Origin: Bimastos eiseni
Lineage: Eukaryota > Annelida > Clitellata > Crassiclitellata > Lumbricidae
Direction of reading: 5' to 3'
Assembly (NCBI GenBank): GCA_959347315.1
Contig: OY365806.1
Span: 26,249,516 to 26,313,515 of the forward strand
DNA length: 64,000 bases
In this document: in pieces, positions 45,725-58,500 of the stretch
How the letters are laid out: the number at the start of each line of letters is the position of its first letter
How positions within the stretch are numbered: the stretch's first letter is position 1
Translations under genes and position numbers: made by a program
The notes under the pieces: model-generated
Told to the model about the DNA's origin: nothing
What the model saw: the letters and a program-made list of their open reading frames with translations, nothing else
Database searches by the model: none

Positions 45725-46290
45725 AGACATTGATTTTACCACGGGCTGGTTTGTTTTGTTTAGCATCATATTTAACAGTTTAAATTTGTTAACTGTTATG
45801 AAGAATTTAAACACTAGCAACACTTGCATTTGAAACCGTTTTAATGCTACATAAAATTGATTCAGCAGGAATATAGTCTGTGATTAGATTTACAGTTTTG
45901 ATTTTCATATTCTGTATTGTGGACGTCATAATTAGACAATTATATTTGCGTACGTACATACCATACGCACCCGTACGCAAAATTGCCGAAATTTGAAATC
46001 CCCTCACTGCGTACGTAATATGTGGACGGCCCCTTACAATACACTGCCTGGCTCGCTTGCTAATCAGACATCCACTCCTACAACACAAGAAATTTAACCT
46101 CGTACAGAAGTGAATTTGCTCGTACTAACTTCCGTAGATTTTAGATTAAATGTGCCTGGACCAGAAGAATGGAATAAAATACCTCAGTGCCTTCGCAATA
46201 TCCCAAACTTAAAGTCTTTCAAGCATCACTTAAGAACAGGTCCCCCAACTTCTAGATTGGTTGCACCCTTGGGTGACACCATAGTCCAGT

Positions 46291-46536
46291 AATGATAGCC
46301 TCTTACTTTGCTATGTAATATTGGGGCCTTCGTACGTACTGTCAGTATAGAAGCCGCTTAGTCCTATCATACCAATACAAGCAAACAAAGAACAAACATT
46401 CATTCACGCATATACATTCAGGCTTTCTGCTCTAGTCAATTCTATTCAAATCTAGTAGAATCTTCTAATCTGATCTTATTCAATCCAATTTGATCTAATC
46501 AGATCTATCTAAGATTCTGTTTTGATAATGCTTTAG
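46291..46536. other. Spacer before the IQ gene exon
   Basis: Short AATCTGATC/TAATC simple-sequence region; otherwise the intron upstream of the exon at 46537. Confidence 0.4.
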
Positions 46537-49500
46537 CGAGGGAAAGGAGGCCGGAGGTCAGGGCGCAAAAGAAAAAACAAAAGGCAAGCTGAAAGGTAAA
46601 GCATCTGCTTTAAAAACGTCAGGAGCTGCTACTAAACCAAAGGCCTCAGCTTCTGATAAAAAGGCAGCAACTGCTGCTGAAGGAAAGAAATCTGCGGCTC
46701 CTGTAGAAAAGAAATCTGCTGCCTCTATATCAATTGGCTCAAAAGGTTCTACTTCTGCTGCTGGAAAGAAATCTGCCATTGCTGATGATAAAGGAAAGAA
46801 ATCAGTTGCTGGTAAGGATAAAGAAAAGAAATCTGCTGAAATAAGAGCATCTACTTCAGGGCCGGATTTAGAGTTGACGAGGCCCTAAGCTATTTGAAAT
46901 ATGGGGCCCTTTATAAGTCCAGAGATTCTATGATTTCGGTGACAAATATGATTTTCGGATACCTAGAGGGTTAAACTGAAGTACATTTAAGAAGTAATAT
47001 TGATAGTGAAATAATATGTCTGTCACTAAAAATCATTTTTATTCATAACAAACTTAATAATGCAAACTCTGGTAAAAAGAAACAAAAGTTTTTTTAAAAG
47101 ACACAATTTACAAAGGCTTATTACCTAATCTCTGGAAGCTAGTATAAGGATTAAGGAATTATAATATTAAACTAAAATATTTTCTTCCTTGCCTTTGCAA
47201 GAGCAAAGTCACTGATGACATCGTGAAATGATCAACTGCGTAGTTTGTAACTTTCTGTGCACATGAGACTGAGGGAACATAATTTATCTTGAGTCATTGT
47301 TGTTCTGAATTCATTTTTTATCCTCTTCAGCTGAGAAAAAGATCTTTCTCCAGAACAATTTGCAACAATCATACTAAGAAACAATCTCAAAATTGCTTCT
47401 ACATTAGGGAATGCTGATTGGACACGATCGTACGGTTAAATATTACCCCATGCAGATCCTGATGTGTCAGACTCTCATGTTCCGGTGAACCATGGGCTTG
47501 ACTATGTCTAACATATTGATAAAAATGCTTGAGTTCGCCTACAAGATTCATATCCACATCTTCAGGATATGTTTGACATAAAACACCGACTCCTTCACGA
47601 ATCTCTTCTTCGGTAGCTTCTAATTTTGTTAAGAAGGAAATTTTTGCCGCATCCATTGTATACTATACAGACGTGACACTAATGCATCTATCACAGGTAT
47701 AAATGTTTGTTCTGATTCTGAACTTTCTCTTGGCTCAAAGTTCATCATTATTGATATGCCTTCTTCTATATTTAATATAAGGGGCCGTCCACATATTACG
47801 TACACAGCGAGGGGAGCGGGTTTTAAAACTTCGGCCATTTTGCGTACGGGTGCGTATGGTGGGGGAGGGGTCCCGAAAATATGTACGTACGCAATATAAT
47901 TGTCTAATTATGACGTCCATAATACAGAATATGAAAATAAGAACTGTAAACCTAATCACAGACTATATTCCTGCTTAATCAATTTTATGTAGCATTAAAA
48001 CGGTTTCAAATGCAAGTGTTGTTAGTGATTTATTTCTTCATAACAGTTAACAAATTTAAGCTGTTAAATATGATGCTTAACAAAACTAAGTAGCCTGTGG
48101 TAAAATCAATGTCTTATAGATGTTTTTAGCTATTTAGCCTTTGCTCAAATGTACATAGGCATGGGGGGAGCGGGGTCGACGAAATGTACGCGGTGCAACA
48201 GGGGAGGGAGGTCCGAAAATCCGATTTTTTGCGTGCGTAATATGTGGATGGGCCCTAACTCGTGAAATGCTAAAATATAATATATAGATTAAGAGAGTAA
48301 AACGCATTATATGCTAACAAGTAAGACGATACCAATAAATTGGATTATCGGCGCGCCTTTTGGTTTCAGAACCTAATTAATATAGAATCAAGCTAATTTT
48401 TAATAGGAATGCAATTGATGAAAATTAATAAACCAATACAATTGATTCTCTAGATTATCTTATGCACAACAGACCACGCACTTGCTCACTCGGACAGTTT
48501 TTGTGGGGAGGTCCAAGAAAGTGGGGTCCTAAGCTATAGCTTGTGTAGCTTATACGTAAATCATGCACTGATCTACTTTCTTTATATCAGATTCCTCTGC
48601 TGTTGGTACGCCAAGGGAATCTGATTCTGGTAAACCAAAGGAATCTGCTTCTGATAAACCTAAGAAATTTGCTTCGGGTAAGCCAAGAGAATCTGCTTCT
48701 GGTAAACCAAAGGAATCTGCTTCGGGTAAACCAAGAGAATCTGCTTCTGATAAACCAAAGGAATCTGCTTCGGGTAAACCACGAGAGTCTGCTTCGGGTA
48801 AACCAAAGGAATCTGCTTCGGGTAAACCAAGAGAGTCTGCTTCGGGTAAACCAAAGGAATCTGCTTCTGCTGCACCTAAGGAATCTGGTTGGGAATCTGG
48901 TTCTACTGCACCAAGGGAATCCGCTTCTGGCAAACCAAGTAAATCTGCTTCTGGCAAACCAAGTAAATCTGCTTCTAACAAACCAAAAGAATCCGCTTCT
49001 GGTAAACCAACAGAATCTGCTTCTGGTGGAGCTTCTGCTACTGATATTTCAATTGATTCTACTTCTGAGGTAAAGAAGTCACCCTCAATCGACGGAGAGT
49101 CCGATACTGGTGATAAACCAAAGTCCTCTGTTAATAAAGCTAGTCTTGTCCCTCCCGAGGAAGGGCTCGTTCTTGAAATGGACATCGCTTCCGATGCCTC
49201 TGTTTCCGGTCAACGAAAGTCCTCTTCTTCTTGGCAACCGATAGCTTCCAGTGGACCTAAGATCTCTGCTTTGGGGCACCAAAGGGTAAGCAGATTCTTA
49301 TCTATCGTTATAGTTAATAATGTAGAATCAAACGGATCCAATAAATCGGATCTAATCGAAGTATATAAAATCCGAAACTATTAGATGAGATTATATTAGA
49401 TAAGATACGAGTTTGAGATCCATCGAAGAATGTTACTGATCCAATGTGGTTTGATTTAATCCGTACTAATTCAGTGTAGTCTAATCTGGTCTGTTATTGT

Positions 49501-52500
49501 GCAACCACATTTCTTGATGCAAGATACATCAATCGCTATTTCGTGAACAGAAACATACGGAAATAGCAGTTGAATCCAGTTCTCTTACTTTAAAAACAGG
49601 AGTAAAAAGACCTAGGTTTTTCAAGGTAGTTTTTAGGTTTCTCGGTTTTCAGGGTTTTAACGAATACACAACGGAACAAAATTACGACCGAAAAGTACTT
49701 TCCATGCACTGTATCTTATACACATTCTTAGTAACGAAAAATTCAGTGAGCGAAGCATGCTATGTGATAAATCACAGTTAAAATAGCTTTAGAACTTCTG
49801 ACTTTAAAAAGTGAAAAAAGCAAAATTCTTGACTTGAGGCTTTTAAACACGGGTTTAAAAAAATTGTATCGCGCAGCTATTCTACTAAGCGGGCAGTTGT
49901 GTGAGTTCATACCGAATTTTAGTCCACACAAGGTTCTTCGCCAAAATAGAAACTTTGCTTTAGGGGGAATATCTTCTCGGTGAAGGTTCATGAAAACCTT
50001 ATTGGTTATTCAGGCACTAAAATCATCGATTTAGTTTTATGGCAGAATGTTATTACCAGGCACTCCGAAATGGGGCAGGAGCAACTGCCCAGGGACCATC
50101 ATTTCTAGGGAACCGGGCCAACATTTGCTTGCAATGTCATTATAAGTGATTTTGCCGAAGCTGGATCGATATAAGTTGCTTTTTTAAATGATGGTGGCAA
50201 AGACTGCTTTGTAAATAGGGACCCGGAATATCTGTCACCGCCTCTTGTTATTATTTATTGTGGGTGTTGCTATGTGACTTTCGAATTCAGTAGGTTCGGG
50301 TTAAGGGATGATGGAACCATTATATGCACAGGTTGATGTGGAGTCCCTGATCTTGTGTTCTCCATTTGCCCTCTCCACCGCTACGAGAATCAGCTTATGC
50401 TTTTTTCACTTTTTAAAGTCAAGTTCTTAACTATTTTAATTGTGACTTATCACATGGCATTCTTCGCTCACTGAATTTTTCGTTACTAAGAATGTATAAA
50501 AGATCGTTTCATTCATTTCTTCTGTCGCCTTAGTCAGATGTCGGCCTAATTATTATTATTATGTTGGCATGGGAGCTTTGCCTTTTATCGTATCGTATTG
50601 CTAATTTATATTAATATAGCGCCTCTCACAGAACAACTATTCAGAGGCGCTCTCAGCATGGAAACCCAGAGGATTATTAACGCCTTTAAAGAGTGAGAAG
50701 CTGGTTGAGAGGAACCAGTCATCAGTTTTACTCTTAGTGATGGAGGAAGGTCATTCTATATCTTATATAAATGTAAAGTACGCATTTTCTCTTATTCAGG
50801 GTGATCTCCTCTGACGGACAAAGACACTCCATTATAGAAATATTGTGTCAGCATCACTGCATTTAAGTGCCGAAAATGAACGCACCCAAGTGGCTGCTCG
50901 TAGACCACGCAAGCCACAGAAGCAGCGATTGGCTAAATAAAATCTCAACGTAGTAGGCCTACGATATGAAAATAAATATCTAAGACAAATATCACGAGGA
51001 TGAACAAAGAAGAGAAAACAACATAACTAATATTATTATTTGGCTATTATTATTATTATTATTATAATTCGTCAGCGCACTTGCACGTATAACAGTCCTT
51101 CTGCGCTATTCCAAAAGTACTGTCATGCTGACTGACAGTTCGATTGTCGATCCCGGTGGGATGTTTGAACGTGCCTCTGAACGCTACGGCGTTGAATCTT
51201 TGAATGCAAATGGAGACACGTTGAAACAAGTGCACGGTCTCCAACTCTCCATGGGATCTCCTGATACTTCGGTCATTCGGCGACCCAACTCCGTCAAGAA
51301 CTCGCGTCCAGCGCGATTGATGGGGTCCAGCGATTCGAATGCCAAGGGAACGAAGTCATGTGTGGTGGGAAGAGTTGAATATTTGAAACACTTTCGGTCC
51401 GCGGCATGTTCAGATGCAACGCCAGACACTGCCGAAGATAGGTGGATGTAGGAGGTGGCGCACGTGTGGATAGTTGTTGCATTCCAAGCAATGTACTTGC
51501 CTCTCGCCCACGGGATCAGTGTCGCTCCATCCGGTCTCTTTCCGTCGCTCCGGATCAAACCCTGTGGCTCCTTCGAGGATGGAACGTCTGCCTTTAAAAG
51601 TGCTCTCCACACAATATCATTCAAGGCGAAGTGTCGGGCCGCTCTCCCCGTCGAATGTCTGCAAACAAGACCGTGATGTCCTCCCGGGTCAGCGATTTTT
51701 CCACACTGGCATTGATTCGGCGCACAGATGTTGAGTCCCAGGCGAAAGCCCACCGCCACCCGCACGGCCTCATTGCTTAGACCCAACCCGCAAGAGATGA
51801 CGGGAACAGTCGAGAGCCAGTCTCCAGAGTGGGGTGATGTCATCGCGCCCAGCCTTGCCCGGCTGAGTGGGTCATTGCTGGAAGACCACAATGCAGCTTT
51901 GTCGAAGTTAACCAACTGTCTGTCCCTGACATTCTGACTGGTCAAGGCCGATACCTCACCATCCGGGAGTCTTGGTGTGCGGGCCTCAAGGATTTCTTCC
52001 TTATGAGTGTCGATCCAATCCTTTGAGTCGTGAACGGCGGCAACGAGCGACCTGGTCAATGCAGCTGAGGCTACATAAGCTGAAGATGCCAGCATCGACA
52101 CCCGTCTAACTCCTAATCCGCCGTCTTTTATCGGAAGTGTGGCCTGTTTCCATTGTATATCGCAGAGCTTGATGTTAAGGATGTTTTGCAATCCAACTCG
52201 CATTTGGTCGTCCATCTTTTCTAGAAAGGGGTGTCCCCAGCAGGGTGCTGCACGCAAGAGGTAAATCAGTTTCGCAACCCCGAAGCATGAGCGTAGCAGC
52301 ATATGTGCGGCCTGAGCCTGGGAGCAGGTCAAGTCCTTCAATGCCAATTCCAGAGAATCGCTATGTTTGAGAAGAACTTCATCCAGCGCTTGTTCCTTGA
52401 ACAGCGGGGCGCCAAGAAGAAGCAGTGAATCCCGCTTCATCCTCCGAAAGTCTTCAAACTCCAAGCCCGATAGTTCGATTTCAAAACGGTATTCATATTT

Positions 52501-55500
52501 ATGTCTGTACAACCTATATATTATTATTATTATTATTATTATTATACTAGCATTATTACTGGGATCACCGTACTCAACAAACGTCATCATACGATGGTAT
52601 AATAATATGTCTCAAGACTGTTACGGACATCTGGAATGACTATGCCTCATTCACTTCTGGCATGGAGAAAGAAGATAGGCTTACCGTGACAAGCAACGAT
52701 GTCTGAATATTAATTTAGAGGCGTTAAAACGGTTGGCTACTTTCTCTTAACGGATATGCGAGTTAGATAACTTCTCAAATCGGAGATGAATGTTCTCTTC
52801 CAGTGCTATTGATGGGAGCGATGGTTAGACCTAAAAAGGCTAGCGAGGAGTCACTGTGGCGTGCTGTAGCACACTATTCTGCGCGAAATATGTTATAATA
52901 AAAGGTACTTGGTACTAGATTTTCTTTTTGTGGTTTCAGTTGGACGTCAGTGATGAGCAGGCGAACAAAGCTGCAATTCTTATCCAGGCAACGTTTAGAG
53001 GATACTCCGTTCGAAGGAAATTGAAAAAAGGAACTTTATTTTCAAAGTAACATCACGCAATTGAATCAAGCCTTCTGTGTTATAATATTGCGTAGCAGGC
53101 ATATCCTAGGGAGGCTAAATCCGTCCATGGCCCGCATTTGATAGTTACACTGGACCCGCCCTCTCATCAATCAAGAAGTAGACGATGAGCACTACGTGAT
53201 CTTTCATGAAGAAAATAAAATGACGTAATGTGAATCAAATGTTTAATTAAAACCTGGTAATTTGATTTATTAGTTCATTAGTTCATAGTGTATTGTTACT
53301 GCTAATTGGGGCAACTATTTCAGACTATCTTACTTCCCTAATTCGTATTATTATGAAAGGTTACAGCGCAACACAGAACGAGGAACGTCATTCAAGCCTT
53401 CTATACATTTTGTCCCAAGCGTTCGAAACATGCATTTTCAGTTGCCATATGATGAGTATATAGCATTATTTCAGAACATTTTCTAAATTAGTTTTATGCT
53501 TGTCTGTTTTCGACCCAGCCTGTCTAGCTTTGTTGATGAGTCATCAACACATACATCCAGAGAAAAATATGAACAAATATTCTTACAGTATACAGTATAG
53601 CTGCATAAGTACATCATGTTTATCGCATTTTTCAGAGTTAGTGTAGAAGCACCTCGGGGGAGTATGGGTCAAGGAACGGGAAAGAAAATATCGGCTACTA
53701 AAGGAAGGCCAAGCAAAGGCAAGGCGAAAGACCCATGTCAACAAATATCAGCGGTCACCAAGGATTCTTGCAGCGAAGTTGCTTCGCCGAAAGTTGAAGA
53801 CTGGTGCCCTGAGACCAAAATCAACCCACGTCTCTCGTGCAGAAGTCTCATCAGGACTATCAGAGAAAAGGTCAGTAGCATCAAGGCCTCAGGTGTGCGG
53901 GACAAACGAAAGTCGAAGGAGGTCAGTTGCCAAAGTAATGACGACTTTGGTGGCCAAGAGGACCCCTGTGCAACCAAAAATCGTTATGGAGCCAGTGACC
54001 CATGTGCAACCAACAACCTTGGAACAATGGATCGTTACGGAACCAACGGCCGTTTTCGATCCAATGACCCTTTTAGATCGGACAGCCACTTTGGATCCAC
54101 CAGGCCTTTTGGATCCAGCAACCCTTGTGGCTCCAGTAGCCATATTGGATCAATGAACACCCAAACCTTTTCGATGGTGATTATGATCAGTTATTATTAA
54201 TTATAATGATGTAGGTGGAGGTGTGTGATTGTGATGATAAATACATTATTTCTGAGGTTGATCATGGTAGAGTTACAGATGGTGATGCTCATGATGATGA
54301 TGTTTAAGATTCACCATAGGGCCCATCCATATATTATTATCTCCTCCTCTCTGGTACACCGCGTATATTTTTTGAACCCTCCTCCATGCGTACGTACATC
54401 TGAACTCTACACCCTTACAAAGGTTATATAGCTAAAGACATCTAACATACATTGAGTTTACCGTAGGCAATTTTTTATGTTAAGCATCAAATTTGACAGC
54501 TTAAATTTGTTAACTTATAATCATCAGCGGCATGCTCCCGGAGGAGCATAGCCGTTTCCACGGTTCACCGCCAGCTATTCCTCTCTTGTGTCCTCTACCA
54601 ACCTGGGTAGGGGACGTTGACCCACGCGACGAGCGGTATGGTGGTATCTCGGTAACAGCGTTCCTTGGAAAACTCTTTAGCACTCGCATTCCCTTGGTAA
54701 TTTGCCAGATAAACGCAAGGTAGTCAGTCAGCTTGCCGGGTCAACCGTATGCGACGGTAACGCCCTACAGCGTGCCGACGGACCACTGCCTGAAGTCTTA
54801 GTGTCAGGTCATCCGCTCCATTGGTCGTTTGTGTTTTCACCAAGCGAACCTCGGGCCTACTGAGTACCCGGCCGGGTAAGGCCTTCATGATTCGCAGTTT
54901 GGTTACTGCAAGCAGCATCTATCCCGCGACCAGGACGCACCGGCCGGAATTTACCCTGGTATATAGGCCTACAGTCAGGGCCGGATTATGGATCAATGAG
55001 GCCCTCAGCCAGCATCATCAGATGTGGGGCCCAAATGCGAATCGTTTGTCCCCTTGTTGCGGGGACAAACGAATCACACAGATGAGACATGCATTTCAAA
55101 TTTCACGATTTCAACTTGTTTACATTTGTCATTTATGACAATATCGCTTATTTCAATAAACAAGTACATGGAAAAAATGCATAATTTCAACAAAATACTT
55201 TCTTTTCAAAGAATGTTTTCTTAGATATTGTCTTACAAAATCAGAACAAATATCGTCAACTGTGTTTGTCTCATAATATCCGATTCAATATACAGCAAGC
55301 TAAGTGAACCTTTAGGGCCTTTCTTGACCAATTTTTATTCTTTTCAGCTGAGAAAATGAACGCTCACCCGAACAATTTCTTACCGTTAGTGTTAAAAAGA
55401 TACGCAGCACAATAGTGACATGCTGCAGTCCAAAAATAAAAAATATGTTATTAAATTATACTTCATCTCCTTTTTTTAATATTTTGCCTAACAGACGACT

Positions 55501-58500
55501 TTTTCATTTATTTTCCATAAGATTCTCACAACAAGCAGACAACATTTCCTTTGTTATGCTAATAGAGAATCTTCCTCACAATTAATTTAGTTCAAATAGA
55601 AATCAACCCAAAGATTGCACGAGACTTTCAAAATAAAAAAACTGTGACTGGAGCCTTGTATTATTTCTATTTTCCCTTGTTTACAGGCTCCTTGTTTATT
55701 TTTTGTATGGCGGGGTCCCCTCCTCAGCCTGGGGCCCTAAGCAATGGCTTAGTTGCCTACAATAAAAAATGTTTTGATGTTATATAAATTTGATTAAGCA
55801 GGAATAGAGTCCTTGATTAGGTTTTCAGTTTGTGATTTTTATCTTCCATACTGTGGACGTCATTAGACAGTTATATTTGCGTACGTACACATTTTTCGAG
55901 ACCCCTCCCCGCCAGTCAGTATAGTCAGTATAAAGAGGGTTCCGAAAGTCAGTATAAAGAGGGTCCCAAAAAACCCATGTTTTTACTTTCACTTGTTTAC
56001 TCAACTAAGCGGCGTGAATAATGGTCACGTCATATCCAGTCACGAGCCGGAAATGCACCTAGCGCGCCGCTGTGTGCACTGTGACGTAATTTAACGCACG
56101 TTCGACTTAAACTTTAGGTTTTTAATATATTTGAGTCATGTATAGGCTTGACTAAATTTGTGAGATCCAAATTATTTGACAGAGATATTTAAGTTTGAAA
56201 ACGGCGAACGAACTTTTGTGTCACCCTATGGATCTATGTCGTTTTCCACGTCTGACTCTTGCATTGTGTCATCGCGTCTTAAACATGCCAGACATGTCCA
56301 GTGAGTCTACATTTAAGTCTTAGCATTACAATTGAGAGTTGTACAACCTGCATCAAGTGTGTTCTTGGGCTTGCTTGAACTAAACAAAATAGCTTACTTT
56401 ATATTGTATTGTATTTTCTTTTATTGAAATAACTTGTTGTCAAAACGCAAAAGTTTACAATGGATGGTAGTCAACGACAATAAGGTAGGCGACAGAAAAT
56501 GTGAGCAGACATCACAAAAAGCGATTATAAACGGTTTGCGATGGGGGGTGTTATTTGCAGACGATTTTTGTCATTAACAGCAAAGTTGCAAAAAACATCC
56601 AGAACGTTGAGGAAGCAAAACCTTCGTTGTTCTTTGAAACTATTGATGATGATGACGACGACGACGATGATAGTGATAAAGGATTATAACGTTGAGTCTG
56701 ATAGTGATAAAAAGCAATTGATGTTGGTGATGAAGATATTGGTGATGATCACACAGTCATACAAAGATGGCGACTACAGATATTTATGATATAATTACAT
56801 GGTCATGAATCACTCCATGTCATAAAATCGTCATTGTCGCTTCGCGACGGTTGACTACATGAATGGGAAAGTGATGTCCAATGCTTTCTGTCTCGTACGA
56901 TGTTCATTAAGCTTGTGCGTCTTAAACCAGTCCACGCTATGACATTGTCAAACCAGCAGATTCTGGGTCTTCCACGACTTCGGCTTCCTTCCACTATGCC
57001 CAACATCACGCTGTTCTCAATACTGTCTTTAGGCTGTCTCACGATGTGCCCGAAGTAGCGCAGTTTTCTGGATTTGATGTGGCCCAACAATTTGCTGTCA
57101 ACTTTCGCCATTTGATACATTTATTCGGTGGTCACCATTGCTATCCATAGGGAATTCTGAGCAGTTTCCTCATGCACTTGTTCTCAAATGCTTGTATGCG
57201 TTTCTCTTCTTTCTTTATTGTCCACGCCTCACAGCCATACTGGCCACGCCAAGGCCTTCATGATTCGCAGTTTGGTTTTAGTACGGTCAGATTTATTCTT
57301 CCAGATGCTTACCAACTGAAACATGACTGACATTCCCGTAGCTAATCTTGATTTTACCTCACTCGCGCAGTCCCCGTCCTTCGTTACTCTGTTCCCAAGT
57401 ATGTAAATGTTCCAGTTTGTATCCGTCCACCTTGATCAAAGGTGCTTCATTGTTATATGTCATTACTTTTGTCTTTGCAACGTTAATCAGCATACTGTAT
57501 TCTTTTGCTGATATCTCAACACGTTGCACCAACTCCTGTAAATCCTCTGGTGAAGTGGCCAGGTCATAATAAAGATGATGCTGATTATGATGGTGATGAA
57601 AAATGAACGTAATTGATTAATTACTAGGCATGAAGTCTTAATTTTTGTCATATTCGTGTTGGTAACATGTATCAAGTTCATTATACCCCTTGTCATCCTT
57701 TGCCTTTTAGTAGGAATATTCTCTTGTATTCTTTGACATTGTGCTATCAAAATTCGCAAATTCGCAAAATGATTTGTATTTCGAACAAAGTACTTCAATT
57801 TTTTTAACGAATTTCGCATTATCTTATGAGCTTCCTTTTCATTTTGTTTTTTCCGTGAATAATTTTCTTGTAACGGTTTTTTGCATTGAAAAAGTTATTT
57901 CAATGTTTTTTTACCGATTAATGAAAGTTCTTTCAATTTAAAGTTGCATGTATTTCTGAATCATTATTTGGAATGCTTTTCCAGATAGTTCAACGATTTT
58001 CGTGTTATTTTTTATTGTCTTTCAGTTATTTTCATTTTTAAGTATTAAATTTTTCAAGCATATTGCTTATTAAATCGATTTTAATTTTTATGATTTAGCC
58101 TACTAAAAATTTCTCAAGTTTTTCTTATCTATCAAATTTTATCCATCACTATTTCAGTTTTTTCCATTTCTTTCTAATTACTTTCAAATCTGAATAAGTT
58201 TTAATCAGTTGACACTTGATGTCTTTCAGATGGGATCCTCTGCGGGTTACAACAATCGATCAAATGGTTTTACCGGCTACGAAAGTAACCGTCCTCCAAT
58301 GTCTTCGATGTTAGCTTGCAATCCACCGGACATGATGGACCACAACTTCGGATACAGGACCAACAACCGTATGAACAATTCCCCAATGACCAATGATATG
58401 AACCATTGCTATGATGATAAAGAGGATGAGGATTTCGGTTTCGGAACTTCTGGATGCAATAGCTACATGCCCTCCCATATTGATGATGGCTACTGCCGTA

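Larger units (their letters stand above)
44510..46033. mobile_element. MITE with TTA duplication inside the LINE
   Basis: Ends CGGCCTATCCATATATTACG and, inverted, GGGGCCGTCCACATATTACG, flanked by TTA (44507-44509, 46034-46036), a 3 bp duplication like PIF/Harbinger elements. Subtracting the 1,057 bp insertion at 44668-45724 leaves about 470 bp, collinear with the copy at 47781-48254 in reverse orientation. Confidence 0.88.
42230..46290 (+). pseudogene. LINE (CR1/Jockey-like) reverse transcriptase with nested insertions
   Basis: Reads from KIPDPICFFKRHLKPPPVNS through STVTPIFKQENRDDFTNYRP, SKLLEKVMYQRLYSYI, QHGFRLGHTTSMSL and DLAKAFDTVDHCIL, then, after a hAT insertion, the FADDSN catalytic box (about 43912), LKFLGV, and, after a second insertion, FRLNVPGPEEWNKIPQCLRN (46150). 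All are standard LINE ORF2 landmarks in order. Stops and frameshifts are scattered (for example 42410 and 42800). The two insertions, with their clean target duplications, show that the LINE is older than both. Confidence 0.9.
46857..48570 (-). mobile_element. hAT transposon in the IQ gene
   Basis: 1,714 bp with a perfect 8 bp duplication ATCTACTT (46849-46856, 48571-48578). Ends CAGGGCCGGATTTA and CAGTGCATGATTTA with further matching (GGCCCTAAGCTAT / AGCTATAGCTTAGGACC). It carries remnants of a transposase on the minus strand and is itself split by a MITE (47781-48254). Confidence 0.95.
54313..55905. mobile_element. MITE copy, interrupted and truncated
   Basis: Left end AGGGCCCATCCATATATTAT. 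Content is collinear with the MITE at 44510 (CACCGCGTATATTTTTTGAAC, GCATCAAATTTGACAGC) and resumes at about 55768 through GCGTACGTACACATTTTTCG, with its last ~80 bp lost. Between 54525 and 55765 lie unrelated sequence and a decayed hAT. Confidence 0.75.

Noticed and set aside
48550..49185. Minus-strand LPEADSFG repeat protein
   Set aside because: Shadow of the plus-strand octapeptide array; the plus frame has a phase-compatible acceptor and donor.
56541..56789. Possible extra exon with an acidic run at 56561-56688
   Set aside because: Good acceptor but no donor that keeps phase 0 between the exons at 54176 and 58230.
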